64,000 bases of DNA from Acidobacteriota bacterium. Its GTDB lineage: Bacteria > Acidobacteriota > Vicinamibacteria > Vicinamibacterales > SCN-69-37. Each line of letters begins with the position of its first letter. Position 1 is the first letter of the stretch. A model generated the notes under the pieces. It had not been told where the DNA came from. It did not search any database and saw nothing but the letters and a program-made list of their open reading frames with translations. Below, piece by piece: positions 15,463 through 24,140 of this stretch. A program made the position numbers and the translations under genes. The stretch is from positions 1 through 64,000 of the forward strand of contig CANIII010000021.1 in assembly GCA_947467605.1 (NCBI GenBank), given 5' to 3'.

Positions 15463-17778
15463 CTATTTCACACTACCGGCTTCGAAGATTCTCAGGATCG
15501 GCGCTTCGGTGAGTGGCTGGCCCGCTTCGCGAAAGTGTTGCACCTCGCGAAACCCGGAGAGTGCGGGCGACGGGAACGCCGGATACCACGGCGACAGTCC
15601 GACGGCGTGGAAGCGATCGCCGCCCATCTTCGCGGCGGCCAGCGCGTCACTGGCCGTGTGGTAGCGCTGCCGGCTCACCACTTCGCAAAATGCCCGACGG
15701 TCGGCGTCGACTCGCTCTTCGATGTGCACGACCCAGGTGTTGTCAACGGCGTCAACCTGATTCCCGCCGAGCACCATCAGCCGATACAGCATGGTCTCGA
15801 AGTACGGCTGGAAGAATACCCAGACCGGTGACCATCCACTTCCGGAAGCGGCAAAACAATTGCGATAGAACCGGCCTTGCGGCTGGCCGGAGAACGTGAC
15901 GATGCTTTCGAAGCGGCCGGCCAGCCCTTGCGGACCACCGTCACGAAACGGCATTTCGAAATCCACCAACACGTACCGTGATCGCATGCTCGCCAGGATC
16001 CCGAGCGCAGCAGCTGGATCGGTGTTGACGTAAAACTCCGCGGCCGTACCGGCGCGGTACTGCGACGGATTTGAGACCGGCACGCGACGTGCGCGCTGAC
16101 TGATCCAGTAGCCTTGGTCCCACCAGTTCATCACGGTGTAGCCGCTTGCCGCCGTCGCCGCGACGGGTGATCCCACCGGGTAGCGCGCATCGTAGTAACT
16201 CGTCGAGCCGAACGGTTCCGGTGTGGCTTGACGCAGCCAATCCATGGCCTCACCCCAGCCGGCCAACATCTTGGGATCTCGCGTCCGAAACTCTGCGGGA
16301 GCCACGTTCGGCATGATGGCCAGCACTGCCACCACGATTACGGCGGCGGCGCGCCAGGACTTCGCCGCACCTCGCGCGCGTTGAGGCGCCTTTGCTTTGC
16401 GAGCCGGCACACGCGTGCTGTCACTCTGCGTGACGTCGTGGCTCGCCCACTGCAGGATTTGCGCCAGCACGCCGCCGGTAACCACGGCCAGCATGGGCAC
16501 GGCGTAGTAGCCGAACCGGTTCTGCGCAAGCGTAGCGGCGACCATGACGATGGCCGCGACTGCGACCAGCAGATGGTCGAGCCGTCGTGTCCGGCGCAGG
16601 CTGAGGACGAGGGCGCCAAGCGCGATGACACCGAGATAGATGCCGCCGCGAAAAAATTTCCACGGCATGGTCCAGTCCCACTCGACGTTGAACAGAAACA
16701 GCGGCCTCGCCTCGGTGACACTCATGCGAATCGGGTCCGGCGTGAAGCGGAGCAGATCTGTCTGAATCATCGAGATCACGTTTGGGAACCAGTGCCATGT
16801 TCCGATCGCCAGTGCGACTGTTGCCAGGACAAGCCCGAGTTGAACGGCGACCACGTGACTGCTGGATGTAGACGACGATGGCTGACGCCACGTGTGGCCG
16901 ACGAACCACGCGAGGCTCGAGAGCACCAGCAGGCCGGCGAGTGAGGCGAGCTGCATGTCGCGGCGGAACATCTGCGGTTCCTGAAACACGAAGACGATCG
17001 CCGACGCCGAGATCGCCATCGCGACGCCGATGCGCGCGGCCGTTGGGCCATTGCGACCCGCGCCGACGGCCGCTGAGATGCCAACCCACGCGGCGACGAT
17101 TGCCACGAGAAACGCGCCGCTACTCCAACACAGCAAATACAGACCGAGCCACACGCCGGGCACGGCATCACCTGCCAACTCCCACCAGCCAGTCGATGTG
17201 CTCTTCGACACCTCGTCAACCGGGGATCGCTCGGCGGTGTCTCGACTGATGCGCGAGGCCATTGAGGCCAGCACGGCGATGGCCAGCCACGCCTCGAGGG
17301 CGTGGTGATCGGTAAAGCCGAGCAGCGTGCGATCGAGGAAGTGCCCCGGCAGAAATGCGGCAAGCAGCGCGGCGATCAGGCCTGCGCGTCGATCGAACGC
17401 GCGTGCGGCCAGCAGCCAGACGGCGATCACCGCGAACGCGCCCATCACGGGCGGTGCCATCGCCGCGACGCGCTCGATGTAGGCCGTGGGCGCTGATCGT
17501 CCGTGCGTGATCACCACGGCAGTTGAGACCAGCGTGTCGAAGAGTGGCGCGACGGGAATGTAGCTGCCATCGAGCGCGGCGTAGGGATCGGTGGTGAGGT
17601 GATGCGGAAAATTGCGGACCTGATTTTCAACGAGCCGGACGTGGTACCAGCCGTCGTTGTCGAGAAAATTCACTCGCGGGCCGGCGAAGACCGCCGTCCA
17701 CGGTCCCCAGATTCGCAGAAACAGCGTCAGCGCAACGATGGCAGTGAGGAAGGCCACATCCCCACGAGTGGCGCGCAT
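15463..17778 (-). CDS. STT3/PglB/AglB-type oligosaccharyltransferase
   Basis: 771-residue integral membrane protein with about a dozen hydrophobic segments, then a soluble C-terminal domain. All signature motifs of the oligosaccharyltransferase catalytic subunit are visible: the acidic pair DND at 40-42 in NFLDNDGWYHVRL, FTDHHALE at 155-162, an SVTE motif (TIXE/SVSE class) at 353-356, and WWDQGYW at 552-558 (the WWDYG motif). The enzyme transfers a lipid-linked glycan to asparagine of exported proteins, with its active site on the periplasmic face. It follows the DUF2723 glycosyltransferase by 5 bases. No glycan-synthesis locus or flippase is nearby. Confidence 0.9.
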   Translation of the reverse strand: MRATRGDVAFLTAIVALTLFLRIWGPWTAVFAGPRVNFLDNDGWYHVRLVENQVRNFPHHLTTDPYAALDGSYIPVAPLFDTLVSTAVVITHGRSAPTAYIERVAAMAPPVMGAFAVIAVWLLAARAFDRRAGLIAALLAAFLPGHFLDRTLLGFTDHHALEAWLAIAVLASMASRISRDTAERSPVDEVSKSTSTGWWELAGDAVPGVWLGLYLLCWSSGAFLVAIVAAWVGISAAVGAGRNGPTAARIGVAMAISASAIVFVFQEPQMFRRDMQLASLAGLLVLSSLAWFVGHTWRQPSSSTSSSHVVAVQLGLVLATVALAIGTWHWFPNVISMIQTDLLRFTPDPIRMSVTEARPLFLFNVEWDWTMPWKFFRGGIYLGVIALGALVLSLRRTRRLDHLLVAVAAIVMVAATLAQNRFGYYAVPMLAVVTGGVLAQILQWASHDVTQSDSTRVPARKAKAPQRARGAAKSWRAAAVIVVAVLAIMPNVAPAEFRTRDPKMLAGWGEAMDWLRQATPEPFGSTSYYDARYPVGSPVAATAASGYTVMNWWDQGYWISQRARRVPVSNPSQYRAGTAAEFYVNTDPAAALGILASMRSRYVLVDFEMPFRDGGPQGLAGRFESIVTFSGQPQGRFYRNCFAASGSGWSPVWVFFQPYFETMLYRLMVLGGNQVDAVDNTWVVHIEERVDADRRAFCEVVSRQRYHTASDALAAAKMGGDRFHAVGLSPWYPAFPSPALSGFREVQHFREAGQPLTEAPILRIFEAGSVK

Positions 17779-17783
17779 GTCTG

Positions 17784-19421
17784 CTACCTTCCCGTCATTT
17801 GCTTGAGCGCCGTTTCGATCGCGGCCCGGTCCCTGTCATTGGCCGGACCCACGCGCAGATACGTCGTCCAGGCGGCGATAGCGCCGGCGCCTGAGGCCGG
17901 GTCGACAGGCATGAGCCGCGCCCGTGCGATGCCGAGGTTCTTATAGGCGTAGGCCGGTGGTTGTGGATCCTCGGCGATCAGTCGATCGAAGCCGTCCGCG
18001 GCGCGCCGCAGGAGGGCGGGGTCGTCGTGACGTTCGATGGCCAGATTGAGGCACGTCAGCGCGACCCGATGGGTGGCTTCCCAATAGTCAGTCCAGACCA
18101 CGCGCTCCCACGATTCCGGACCGGGGATGCGGCGCATGTCGTTGTTGAAGTGTGGCATCGCGGCGTCTGCGGCGGCCAGCCAGGCCTGCAGGTCGATCGG
18201 GTCGGCCGCCGGCAGCACGCGATCGCAGAAACCGAGCGGCAGCAATCGATAGACGCCGTTGAGGCTCGCGTCACCAGTCTTCGGGCCGCCGCAGATCACG
18301 ACGGGCCGGCTCGCGATGTTGGCGTCGATCAGCCCGCGCAGCGAGTACGAGCCGGGGATCGTGATGTCGTAGTGCGTGCCAGGCAGCACGACGTCGGGCA
18401 TCTGACGTTTCACCTGCGGCGTCATCCAGGTAAACGTCAGCATTTCCTGATCGAGCGGCCGCACGTCGGGCCGCAATTGCTCCACACTGTGCAGGTAGCG
18501 CACGGTGTTGGTAATCACGTCGCCGCGCATCAGCACGAGCGCGTTCTGCGGCACGCTTTGCAGGATCGCGTTGCCGTAGTCGCGCACCATCGTGTCGCCG
18601 CGATGGTTCGACGCGCTCGCATTGAGCGCGACCTGGCCGATGCCGAGCACGAGTGCCACGGCTGCCAGTGGCCGCTCCGGCAGCCGCAACGACGCGACGC
18701 CCGAGCCGATCCACACGCACACAAACAGATTCGGTGCCTGCCAGAAGCGCGCGACCACGCCGTGAAACAGCGGTTGATCGAGTGGGAAGGTGGCGAGCGT
18801 GTGGAGGACGACGAGATAGAGCGTCCAGGCGGATGCCGTCACGATGGCAAGGAATCGTGTCTTCGGCTCGGCGCCGAGCCGCGCGAGGCCCCACGCCGCC
18901 AGTGCAGCGCCGAGCCACGTGACTTGATGAACGAGATCGGTCGCGTAGTAGCCGAGCTGGTTCAGGAGCGGCATCGCCGCCTTGGACAGATTCTGGTTCA
19001 GCTGAAATGTGCCGTATTCGCGCCGCAGGACGTGGGTGAGAAACCCGCTGAGCGTGTTGGGCTCGCCCCACATCACGAGCGGGTGGCCTGACGCGGCCAG
19101 CGGAAGGTACAGGTACGGGAGCAGGCCCATCAACACGCCGGCGGCGAGCATCAGCCAGTGACGCGGCGTTCGCCACGCCGGACGGTCGCGGGTGCGCCAG
19201 ATCATCGCGGCCAGCAAGGCGCCATTGAAGAACAACGACGTCGCGTGGTTCGACAGGCCGAGTCCGAAGACCAGCGCGCCGGCGTAGACGAGTCGCTCGG
19301 CGGATCGCGCGTTGGCGCTTGATCGCGCGGTCTGATCAACAGCGATGAGCAGTCCGAGTTCAGCGGCGATGATCAGGTTGTTGAGTGAGAAGACTTCAGC
19401 GCCGATCGCGTAGAGCCACAC
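17784..19421 (-). CDS. DUF2723 membrane protein (TMEM260-like glycosyltransferase), 5'-truncated
   Basis: 545 residues from the GTG at 19421. The core GLGLSNHATSLFFNG, LLPYLYLPLAASGHP, WGEPNTLSGFLTHVLRREYG is the DUF2723 signature. The human relative TMEM260 is an O-mannosyltransferase. The C-terminal 130 residues look TPR-like (AYKNLGIARARL). The first 100 or so residues expected in the family, including the first membrane helices and the acidic loop with HPPGYP, are absent. In-frame homology continues upstream of the GTG only to about 19450 (AAFAFSPTVWLYA) and then stops at a VOC gene fragment. The gene is therefore probably broken or misjoined. It is co-directional with the STT3 gene. Confidence 0.78.
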   Translation of the reverse strand: MWLYAIGAEVFSLNNLIIAAELGLLIAVDQTARSSANARSAERLVYAGALVFGLGLSNHATSLFFNGALLAAMIWRTRDRPAWRTPRHWLMLAAGVLMGLLPYLYLPLAASGHPLVMWGEPNTLSGFLTHVLRREYGTFQLNQNLSKAAMPLLNQLGYYATDLVHQVTWLGAALAAWGLARLGAEPKTRFLAIVTASAWTLYLVVLHTLATFPLDQPLFHGVVARFWQAPNLFVCVWIGSGVASLRLPERPLAAVALVLGIGQVALNASASNHRGDTMVRDYGNAILQSVPQNALVLMRGDVITNTVRYLHSVEQLRPDVRPLDQEMLTFTWMTPQVKRQMPDVVLPGTHYDITIPGSYSLRGLIDANIASRPVVICGGPKTGDASLNGVYRLLPLGFCDRVLPAADPIDLQAWLAAADAAMPHFNNDMRRIPGPESWERVVWTDYWEATHRVALTCLNLAIERHDDPALLRRAADGFDRLIAEDPQPPAYAYKNLGIARARLMPVDPASGAGAIAAWTTYLRVGPANDRDRAAIETALKQMTGR

Positions 19422-20050
19422 GGTTGGCGAGAACGCGAAGGCGGCACCGCGAGGTGCCTGGTCTCGCCCGTCGTCCGCGACATCCGCGCACCGCCGGGCT
19501 CTATCACGTGGCGTGGCTGCTGCCGACGCGCACGGATCTTGCGCGCTCGCTGCAGGGGCTTACCGCCGCGCGCTATCCGCTCACGGGGGCGTCGAATCAC
19601 ACGGTCAGTGAGTCGCTGTACCTCGACGATCCCGACGGCAACGGCGTCGAGATCTACGCCGATCGTCCGCGCGACACGTGGACGTGGCACGGCGGCAAGG
19701 TGCATATGACCGTCGATCCGCTCGATGTGGACGGCCTGATGAAATCTGCGGCGGCCTCACCGGAGTGGGCCGCGACCCGCGAGTGGAAGGGCCTGCCCAC
19801 GGGCACGGTGATCGGCCACGTGCACTTCACGGTGTCAGATCTCGAGGAGGCGACCGCGCGCGCCGCGCACGACCTCGGTATGGCCGTGACGTTCACGATG
19901 GCCACACTCGTTGGCCTCTCGATCGAGGGCTACCACCATCACGTCAACCTCAATACCTGGGCCGGTGACGGCGCACCGCCCGATGATCCGAACGTCGCCG
20001 GCCTCGACACGTGGGTGTTCAGCGGGCATCGACGGACCGAGCAGCCCTGA
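19385..20050 (+). CDS. VOC-family (catechol-2,3-dioxygenase/glyoxalase-like) protein, 5'-truncated
   Basis: The open frame runs from 19385, but recognisable sequence starts only near 19447. TAGLYHVAWLLPTR, LYLDDPDGNGVEIYADRPR, GHVHFTVSDLEEA and GYHHHVNLNTWAG form a CatE-like two-domain VOC protein. The conserved first 60-70 residues, containing the first metal-ligand His (LGHVHL-type strand), are missing. They are replaced by an Arg-rich stretch (MRRLQRRSRRATRLARTR) that is plainly the reverse side of the DUF2723 gene. The remaining metal ligands (His, Glu) are present, but a protein without the first half-module is unlikely to be active. It is convergent with DUF1501, 4 bases apart. Confidence 0.7.
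   Translation: MRRLQRRSRRATRLARTRRRHREVPGLARRPRHPRTAGLYHVAWLLPTRTDLARSLQGLTAARYPLTGASNHTVSESLYLDDPDGNGVEIYADRPRDTWTWHGGKVHMTVDPLDVDGLMKSAAASPEWAATREWKGLPTGTVIGHVHFTVSDLEEATARAAHDLGMAVTFTMATLVGLSIEGYHHHVNLNTWAGDGAPPDDPNVAGLDTWVFSGHRRTEQP
19443..19458. other. Breakpoint between two 5'-truncated divergent genes
   Basis: GGCACC GCGA GGTGCC forms a perfect 6-bp hairpin at the exact place where homology to the DUF2723 protein (minus strand) ends and homology to the VOC protein (plus strand) begins. Both neighbours lack their 5' ends. A deletion or assembly join at this point would explain both. Confidence 0.55.
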
Positions 20051-20054
20051 GCGT

Positions 20055-21329
20055 CTACGCCTTCAGAATCCCCAGCGCCCCATTCGACGTGAATCCCGGG
20101 AAGATCGTCGCGGTGGTCTTCGCGTCAAGATGTTTCGTCACCAGTTCCGTGAAGACATCGCGGAAGTCGGTGGTCACCGCGAGATCGCGATTCTCGTAGC
20201 GGCGCTCCGGCGCGAGGCCCGGCCACTTGCCGTAGACCTTGCCGCCCTTCACCGGGCCGCCCATGATCATCATCGCGTTGGCATGACCGTGATCGGTGCC
20301 GCGGTTGCCGTTCTCGGTGACCGCGCGACCAAACTCGCTCATCGTGACGACGACGACATCCGCCATGGCTTCGCCCATGTCGGTGTAGAAGGCCGAGAGA
20401 CCCTTCGCGAAGTCTTCGAGGCGGGTCGCGAGCTGGCCGGTGCCGTTGCCTTGCTGCACGTGCGTGTCCCAGCCGCCAAGTTCTGCGAACGCGACTTCGA
20501 GGCCGAGGTCGCTCTTGATGAGCTGCGCGATCTGCTTCATCGCGTCGCCAAATCCGGAGCGCGGGTATTCGGCCTTGTTCGCCGGTGTGTACGGCCCGCC
20601 GACTTTCGCGTCCTTCATCATCTTCACGGCGTCGAACGCTTCAACTCCGATTCGACCCAGACCAGTGCCGGTTTGACCTGATCCCGTTGAATTGCCCAAC
20701 ATCTGATCGGCCGCCGCCGCGTACTGCGATTCAAAGCCGGCCTGCATCATCTCCGTCTGTGCACCGCCCTGAATGCCAAACTTGCCGACTTGTGCAATGG
20801 CCAGTGCCGGTGCTGTGCCCTGGAGTGAGCGGGGCAGTTGCTGCGAGAGCGCCACGGCGCGGAACGGTGTGGCATCTGCGTGCTCGCGCGCATGCAGATA
20901 GCGATTGAGCCAGCCATCCTGTGTGCTCTTCACACCCGGTGTGCCGCTCTCCATGTAGTCCTGCGCATCGAAGTGCGAGCGTGTGGGATCCGGTGAGCCG
21001 CACGCATGCACGATCGCGAGCTCGTTGCGATGGAAGAGGTCCGCGAGCGGTGACATCTTCGGATGAATGCCAAAGAAACCGTCGAGGTCGACGACGCCAT
21101 TGGCCGCACCCGGTCTGGGAATGCCGATGCTCGGACGCGTCTTGTAGTACCACTCCTCACCGTAGGGCACGATCATGCTGAGACCATCGACGGCGCCGCG
21201 CTGAAAGATCGTCACGAGCACCTTGCGGCGCGCGCGCGCAGCCAGCAGGGAGTTGGTGACAAAGTGCGGCGCGAAGCCGAGCGCGACCATCGCCATGCTG
21301 CCGTTCTTGAGAAAGACTCTGCGATTCAT
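20055..21329 (-). CDS. DUF1501 family secreted protein
   Basis: 424 residues. The N-terminus MNRRVFLKNGSMAMVALGF is twin-arginine-like (RRVFLK) followed by a hydrophobic stretch, so export by Tat is likely. Family landmarks are LVTIFQRGAVDGLSMIVPY, DFAKGLSAFYTDMGEAMADV and VVTMSEFGRAVTENGNRGTDHGHA. The last of these belongs to the sulfatase-like metal-binding half of DUF1501. It starts 9 bases after the DUF1800 gene. The two families are commonly encoded together in Acidobacteria and Planctomycetes. The biochemical role is not established. Confidence 0.88.
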   Translation of the reverse strand: MNRRVFLKNGSMAMVALGFAPHFVTNSLLAARARRKVLVTIFQRGAVDGLSMIVPYGEEWYYKTRPSIGIPRPGAANGVVDLDGFFGIHPKMSPLADLFHRNELAIVHACGSPDPTRSHFDAQDYMESGTPGVKSTQDGWLNRYLHAREHADATPFRAVALSQQLPRSLQGTAPALAIAQVGKFGIQGGAQTEMMQAGFESQYAAAADQMLGNSTGSGQTGTGLGRIGVEAFDAVKMMKDAKVGGPYTPANKAEYPRSGFGDAMKQIAQLIKSDLGLEVAFAELGGWDTHVQQGNGTGQLATRLEDFAKGLSAFYTDMGEAMADVVVVTMSEFGRAVTENGNRGTDHGHANAMMIMGGPVKGGKVYGKWPGLAPERRYENRDLAVTTDFRDVFTELVTKHLDAKTTATIFPGFTSNGALGILKA

Positions 21330-21338
21330 GACGTGCTC

Positions 21339-23063
21339 CTATCGCTGTTGAAATTCTGGTGACCCGAGCAGTAGCACAAGTAACTGCTGTGGATTGGGTG
21401 CCTTCGCGAGCGTTGCTGACGTCGATGGCGAGATGCGTCCCGCCAGAATTCGGTCGACGAGTTTCTCACGCGTGGCGCTCGTCGTGTCGGGCGCGAGCAT
21501 GGCGGTGTTGACGCGAATCGCTCGCTGCTGATTGCTGACCAACTGCAGGCCGAAGTTCATGCGCGCGAGTAGAGCGCCGGTGTTGACCCAAGCATCCGCC
21601 GTCGTCTTGTATCCGGTCGGTGGCTGGCAGCCGTAGAGGGGCATGCCGAGCGTCGTCCTGAGGGCCTGCACGATCGGCGCGGCGTTCGACATTCTGGCGC
21701 CGGTGACCCGAGCGGCGGAGATTGCGAAGTCGAGCGGCGTCTTCACCTGCGAGTGGTACGCCTCGATCGAGAAGAATTCCGGCGACGTGATGATGGTCCG
21801 AGTCACTTCGCGCAAGTTCCCATTCGTCGAGAGGTAGACCTGTGTCGCGCGATCCACCAGTGAGGCGGGTGGCACGTCGGACACGAATCGCTGCGCGAGC
21901 TTGAACGCCAGATGATGCGCGGTCGCGGGATTCATCGCGAGCAGGTCCAGCACACGCTCGCCCTCGCGCATGCCGTCGGCGCCGCTGTAGCCGGAGATCG
22001 GCTGACCGAGCACCGTCTTGTTGCCCGGATCGTGCATCGCCGAGCGGAAGAGGAACGAGCCGCCGCCCCGCGGCTGGTCGATCGTCCAGCCGGTGAAGAC
22101 GCGCGCCACTTCCTGCACATCCTTCTGGTTGTAGCCGCCATCGACGCCGAGTGTGTGGAGTTCCATCAACTCGCGCGCGTAGTTCTCGTTGAGCCCCTTT
22201 GGCGTGTTCTTCTTGGCCTGCTCGATGCGCGTCATGGCCTGCTCGCGCTGTTGTGGTGTGATCCGTGGATTCTTGAGGCGCTGCTCCATTTGTGCGAGCT
22301 GCGGATTGAGCCGGTCGCCGGCCTTCGGATCGGCACTCTGGTAGTTGTCGAGATAGAACAGCATCGCCGGGTTGTGCGCGACCGCACCGAGCATGTCGCG
22401 GAAACTGCCGAGCACATACGGACGAATCGCATCACGCTCGTACACATTGAGGTACTCGTTAACCGAGCCCTTCTGCGCATAGACGTTGAAGTGGTTGAAC
22501 CAGAAGTCCACGAGCACTTCATTCAGCTGACGCTCGCTGTCGACGGCGCGAATGATCCGCGCCTGCGTCAGATTCTGCAGGACCGACGCGGCCTCCTGGC
22601 GCACCTTCTGCGCCTCAGGCGGCAACTGCGCCTGCGCGGCAGCGACGGCCATCTTGTCGTCGCCAGCCTTGGCTTCCTTCACGTCAGCCTTGGCCAGCTT
22701 CGCCTGTTGGTCCTTGCGCATTTCCTCAGCCGGCCGGTAGTACTTCGTGGCGAGTTCTTCCGCGCTCATCTTTAGTGTCGGGAACTCGGCGAGCGCAGCG
22801 TCGACCGCGGGATCGGCGATCTTCTCTGGATGCAGCTGCTGATCGATGTATGTCGCGAGACCGATCATGCGGACGCGCTCGATGTCGCCGGGTTTCGGTC
22901 CGTAGCCGACGCGGTTCAACACATGGAGGATCGTCTGCGCATCGGGATCCGACGGCACTGCCGAGTCGGACTTCTGTGCGCCAACCTGCCAATGCGGTGC
23001 CAACGTGAGGGCGACGGCCAAGGTGCCGGCCGCGAGCGGGCGGATGTAACGGATGTTCATCAT
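21339..23063 (-). CDS. DUF1800 family secreted protein
   Basis: 574 residues from the ATG at 23063. This start gives a good signal peptide (MMNIRYIRPLAAGTLAVALT) and is preceded by GAGAG, unlike the in-frame ATG at 23186, which adds 41 poor residues. Family landmarks are VLNRVGYGPKPGDIERV, DFWFNHFNVYA, LNENYARELMELHTLGVDGGY and VARVFTGWTID. A Lys/Ala-rich coiled-coil-like stretch (about 110-150) is unusual. It is paired with DUF1501 downstream. Function unknown; it is presumed to act with DUF1501 in an extracytoplasmic process. Confidence 0.88.
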   Translation of the reverse strand: MMNIRYIRPLAAGTLAVALTLAPHWQVGAQKSDSAVPSDPDAQTILHVLNRVGYGPKPGDIERVRMIGLATYIDQQLHPEKIADPAVDAALAEFPTLKMSAEELATKYYRPAEEMRKDQQAKLAKADVKEAKAGDDKMAVAAAQAQLPPEAQKVRQEAASVLQNLTQARIIRAVDSERQLNEVLVDFWFNHFNVYAQKGSVNEYLNVYERDAIRPYVLGSFRDMLGAVAHNPAMLFYLDNYQSADPKAGDRLNPQLAQMEQRLKNPRITPQQREQAMTRIEQAKKNTPKGLNENYARELMELHTLGVDGGYNQKDVQEVARVFTGWTIDQPRGGGSFLFRSAMHDPGNKTVLGQPISGYSGADGMREGERVLDLLAMNPATAHHLAFKLAQRFVSDVPPASLVDRATQVYLSTNGNLREVTRTIITSPEFFSIEAYHSQVKTPLDFAISAARVTGARMSNAAPIVQALRTTLGMPLYGCQPPTGYKTTADAWVNTGALLARMNFGLQLVSNQQRAIRVNTAMLAPDTTSATREKLVDRILAGRISPSTSATLAKAPNPQQLLVLLLGSPEFQQR

Positions 23064-23127
23064 GATGTCTCTCACCTGTTTAGACCGTATCGGGCTCCCG
23101 AGGTGAAACCGCCACAATAATGGAGAC

Positions 23128-24123
23128 ATGGCGGAATTGATCAAGCTCGACCCGGCACGTGACGCGGGGATGCTGAATGGCATCATTGCGTCGACCTATC
23201 CCATTTGGAACGAAGGACTTAGCGCCGACAGCTATGCGCGCTGGAACACGGTCCAATCAAAGACGCCGTGGGGAGCGGCGCACCTGCGCCGGGTCGCTCT
23301 GGTCGAGAACGGCGTCGTTCTGGCCAGCGCCAAGTGGTACGACATCGACACGCGCTTCGACGGAAAGCCCCTTCGTATTCTGGGGATCGGTGCGGTGTTC
23401 ACTCCCGAGTCCCAGCGCGGGCGCGGGCGCGCGCCGCAGCTGATCACCGAGATGATGGCCACGGCTGAGCGTGAAGGATACGGCGCAGCCGTCCTGTTCT
23501 CGGAGATCGACGCGCCGTACTACGAGCGACTCGGATTCACTGTGATCCCGCGCGAGACGCTGACGCTTGACGTGATCCAGAAGAAAGGCGCGCCGGCCTC
23601 ACTCGTGCGCGCCGGTAACGAAACAGACCTGAAGCGACTCGCAGAGCTGCACGACACGAGCGATGCGTTTGCGCGCCTGTCACCGCGCCGCACGGCAGAT
23701 TCGATTCAGTTCGCCGTGCAGAAACGCCGCACGCTCTCCGCACTCGCACCCCTCGGGGCGCGCGCCACGGAATTCTGGGTCAGTGAAGAAGGCAACCACG
23801 CCGTTGCCTACGTCCTCATGTCGCGCGGTGCCGCCGGTAATCTCGCCGACGGTCCGGACACGATGTGGCTCGACGCCTGCGGCGATCGCGATCCCACAGG
23901 CGCACGTGTCGGCGCGATCCTGCAAGTGCTGCTGGCGCGCGAGCCGGCCGAGACACCACCGCCGCTCGTCGCCTGGCTCCCCGACCACTGGCTGCCACCC
24001 CAGGTTCGCATCGCGTCACGCGCACCCGCAGCCGACATCATGATGATCAGGTCACTTGGCCCAGCGCCGCTCCCGACCCTGCACGGCTCCGAAGTCATCT
24101 GGTGGAAGGCGGACAGTTTCTAG
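23128..24123 (+). CDS. GNAT family N-acetyltransferase
   Basis: 331 residues. The N-terminal GNAT fold shows the acetyl-CoA motif SQRGRGRAPQLITEM at about residues 94-108. ERLGFTVIPRETLTL is the typical YxRxGF-like segment. The C-terminal 150 residues look like a second, degenerate GNAT-like or Eis-type half without a clear acetyl-CoA motif. It is divergent from DUF1800; the 64-base gap should hold both promoters. The target is unknown. Confidence 0.78.
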   Translation: MAELIKLDPARDAGMLNGIIASTYPIWNEGLSADSYARWNTVQSKTPWGAAHLRRVALVENGVVLASAKWYDIDTRFDGKPLRILGIGAVFTPESQRGRGRAPQLITEMMATAEREGYGAAVLFSEIDAPYYERLGFTVIPRETLTLDVIQKKGAPASLVRAGNETDLKRLAELHDTSDAFARLSPRRTADSIQFAVQKRRTLSALAPLGARATEFWVSEEGNHAVAYVLMSRGAAGNLADGPDTMWLDACGDRDPTGARVGAILQVLLAREPAETPPPLVAWLPDHWLPPQVRIASRAPAADIMMIRSLGPAPLPTLHGSEVIWWKADSF

Positions 24124-24125
24124 CA

Positions 24126-24140
24126 GGGGGTCTGACCCCT
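24126..24140. terminator. Short palindrome between convergent stops
   Basis: GGGGTCTGACCCC (24127-24139) is a perfect 6-bp inverted repeat around a central T. It fills the whole gap between the stop of the GNAT gene and the stop of the VWFA protein gene. On the plus strand it is followed by TTACTTTTC. It may be a bidirectional terminator or one of the GGGGTC-type repeats common in such genomes. Confidence 0.55.
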
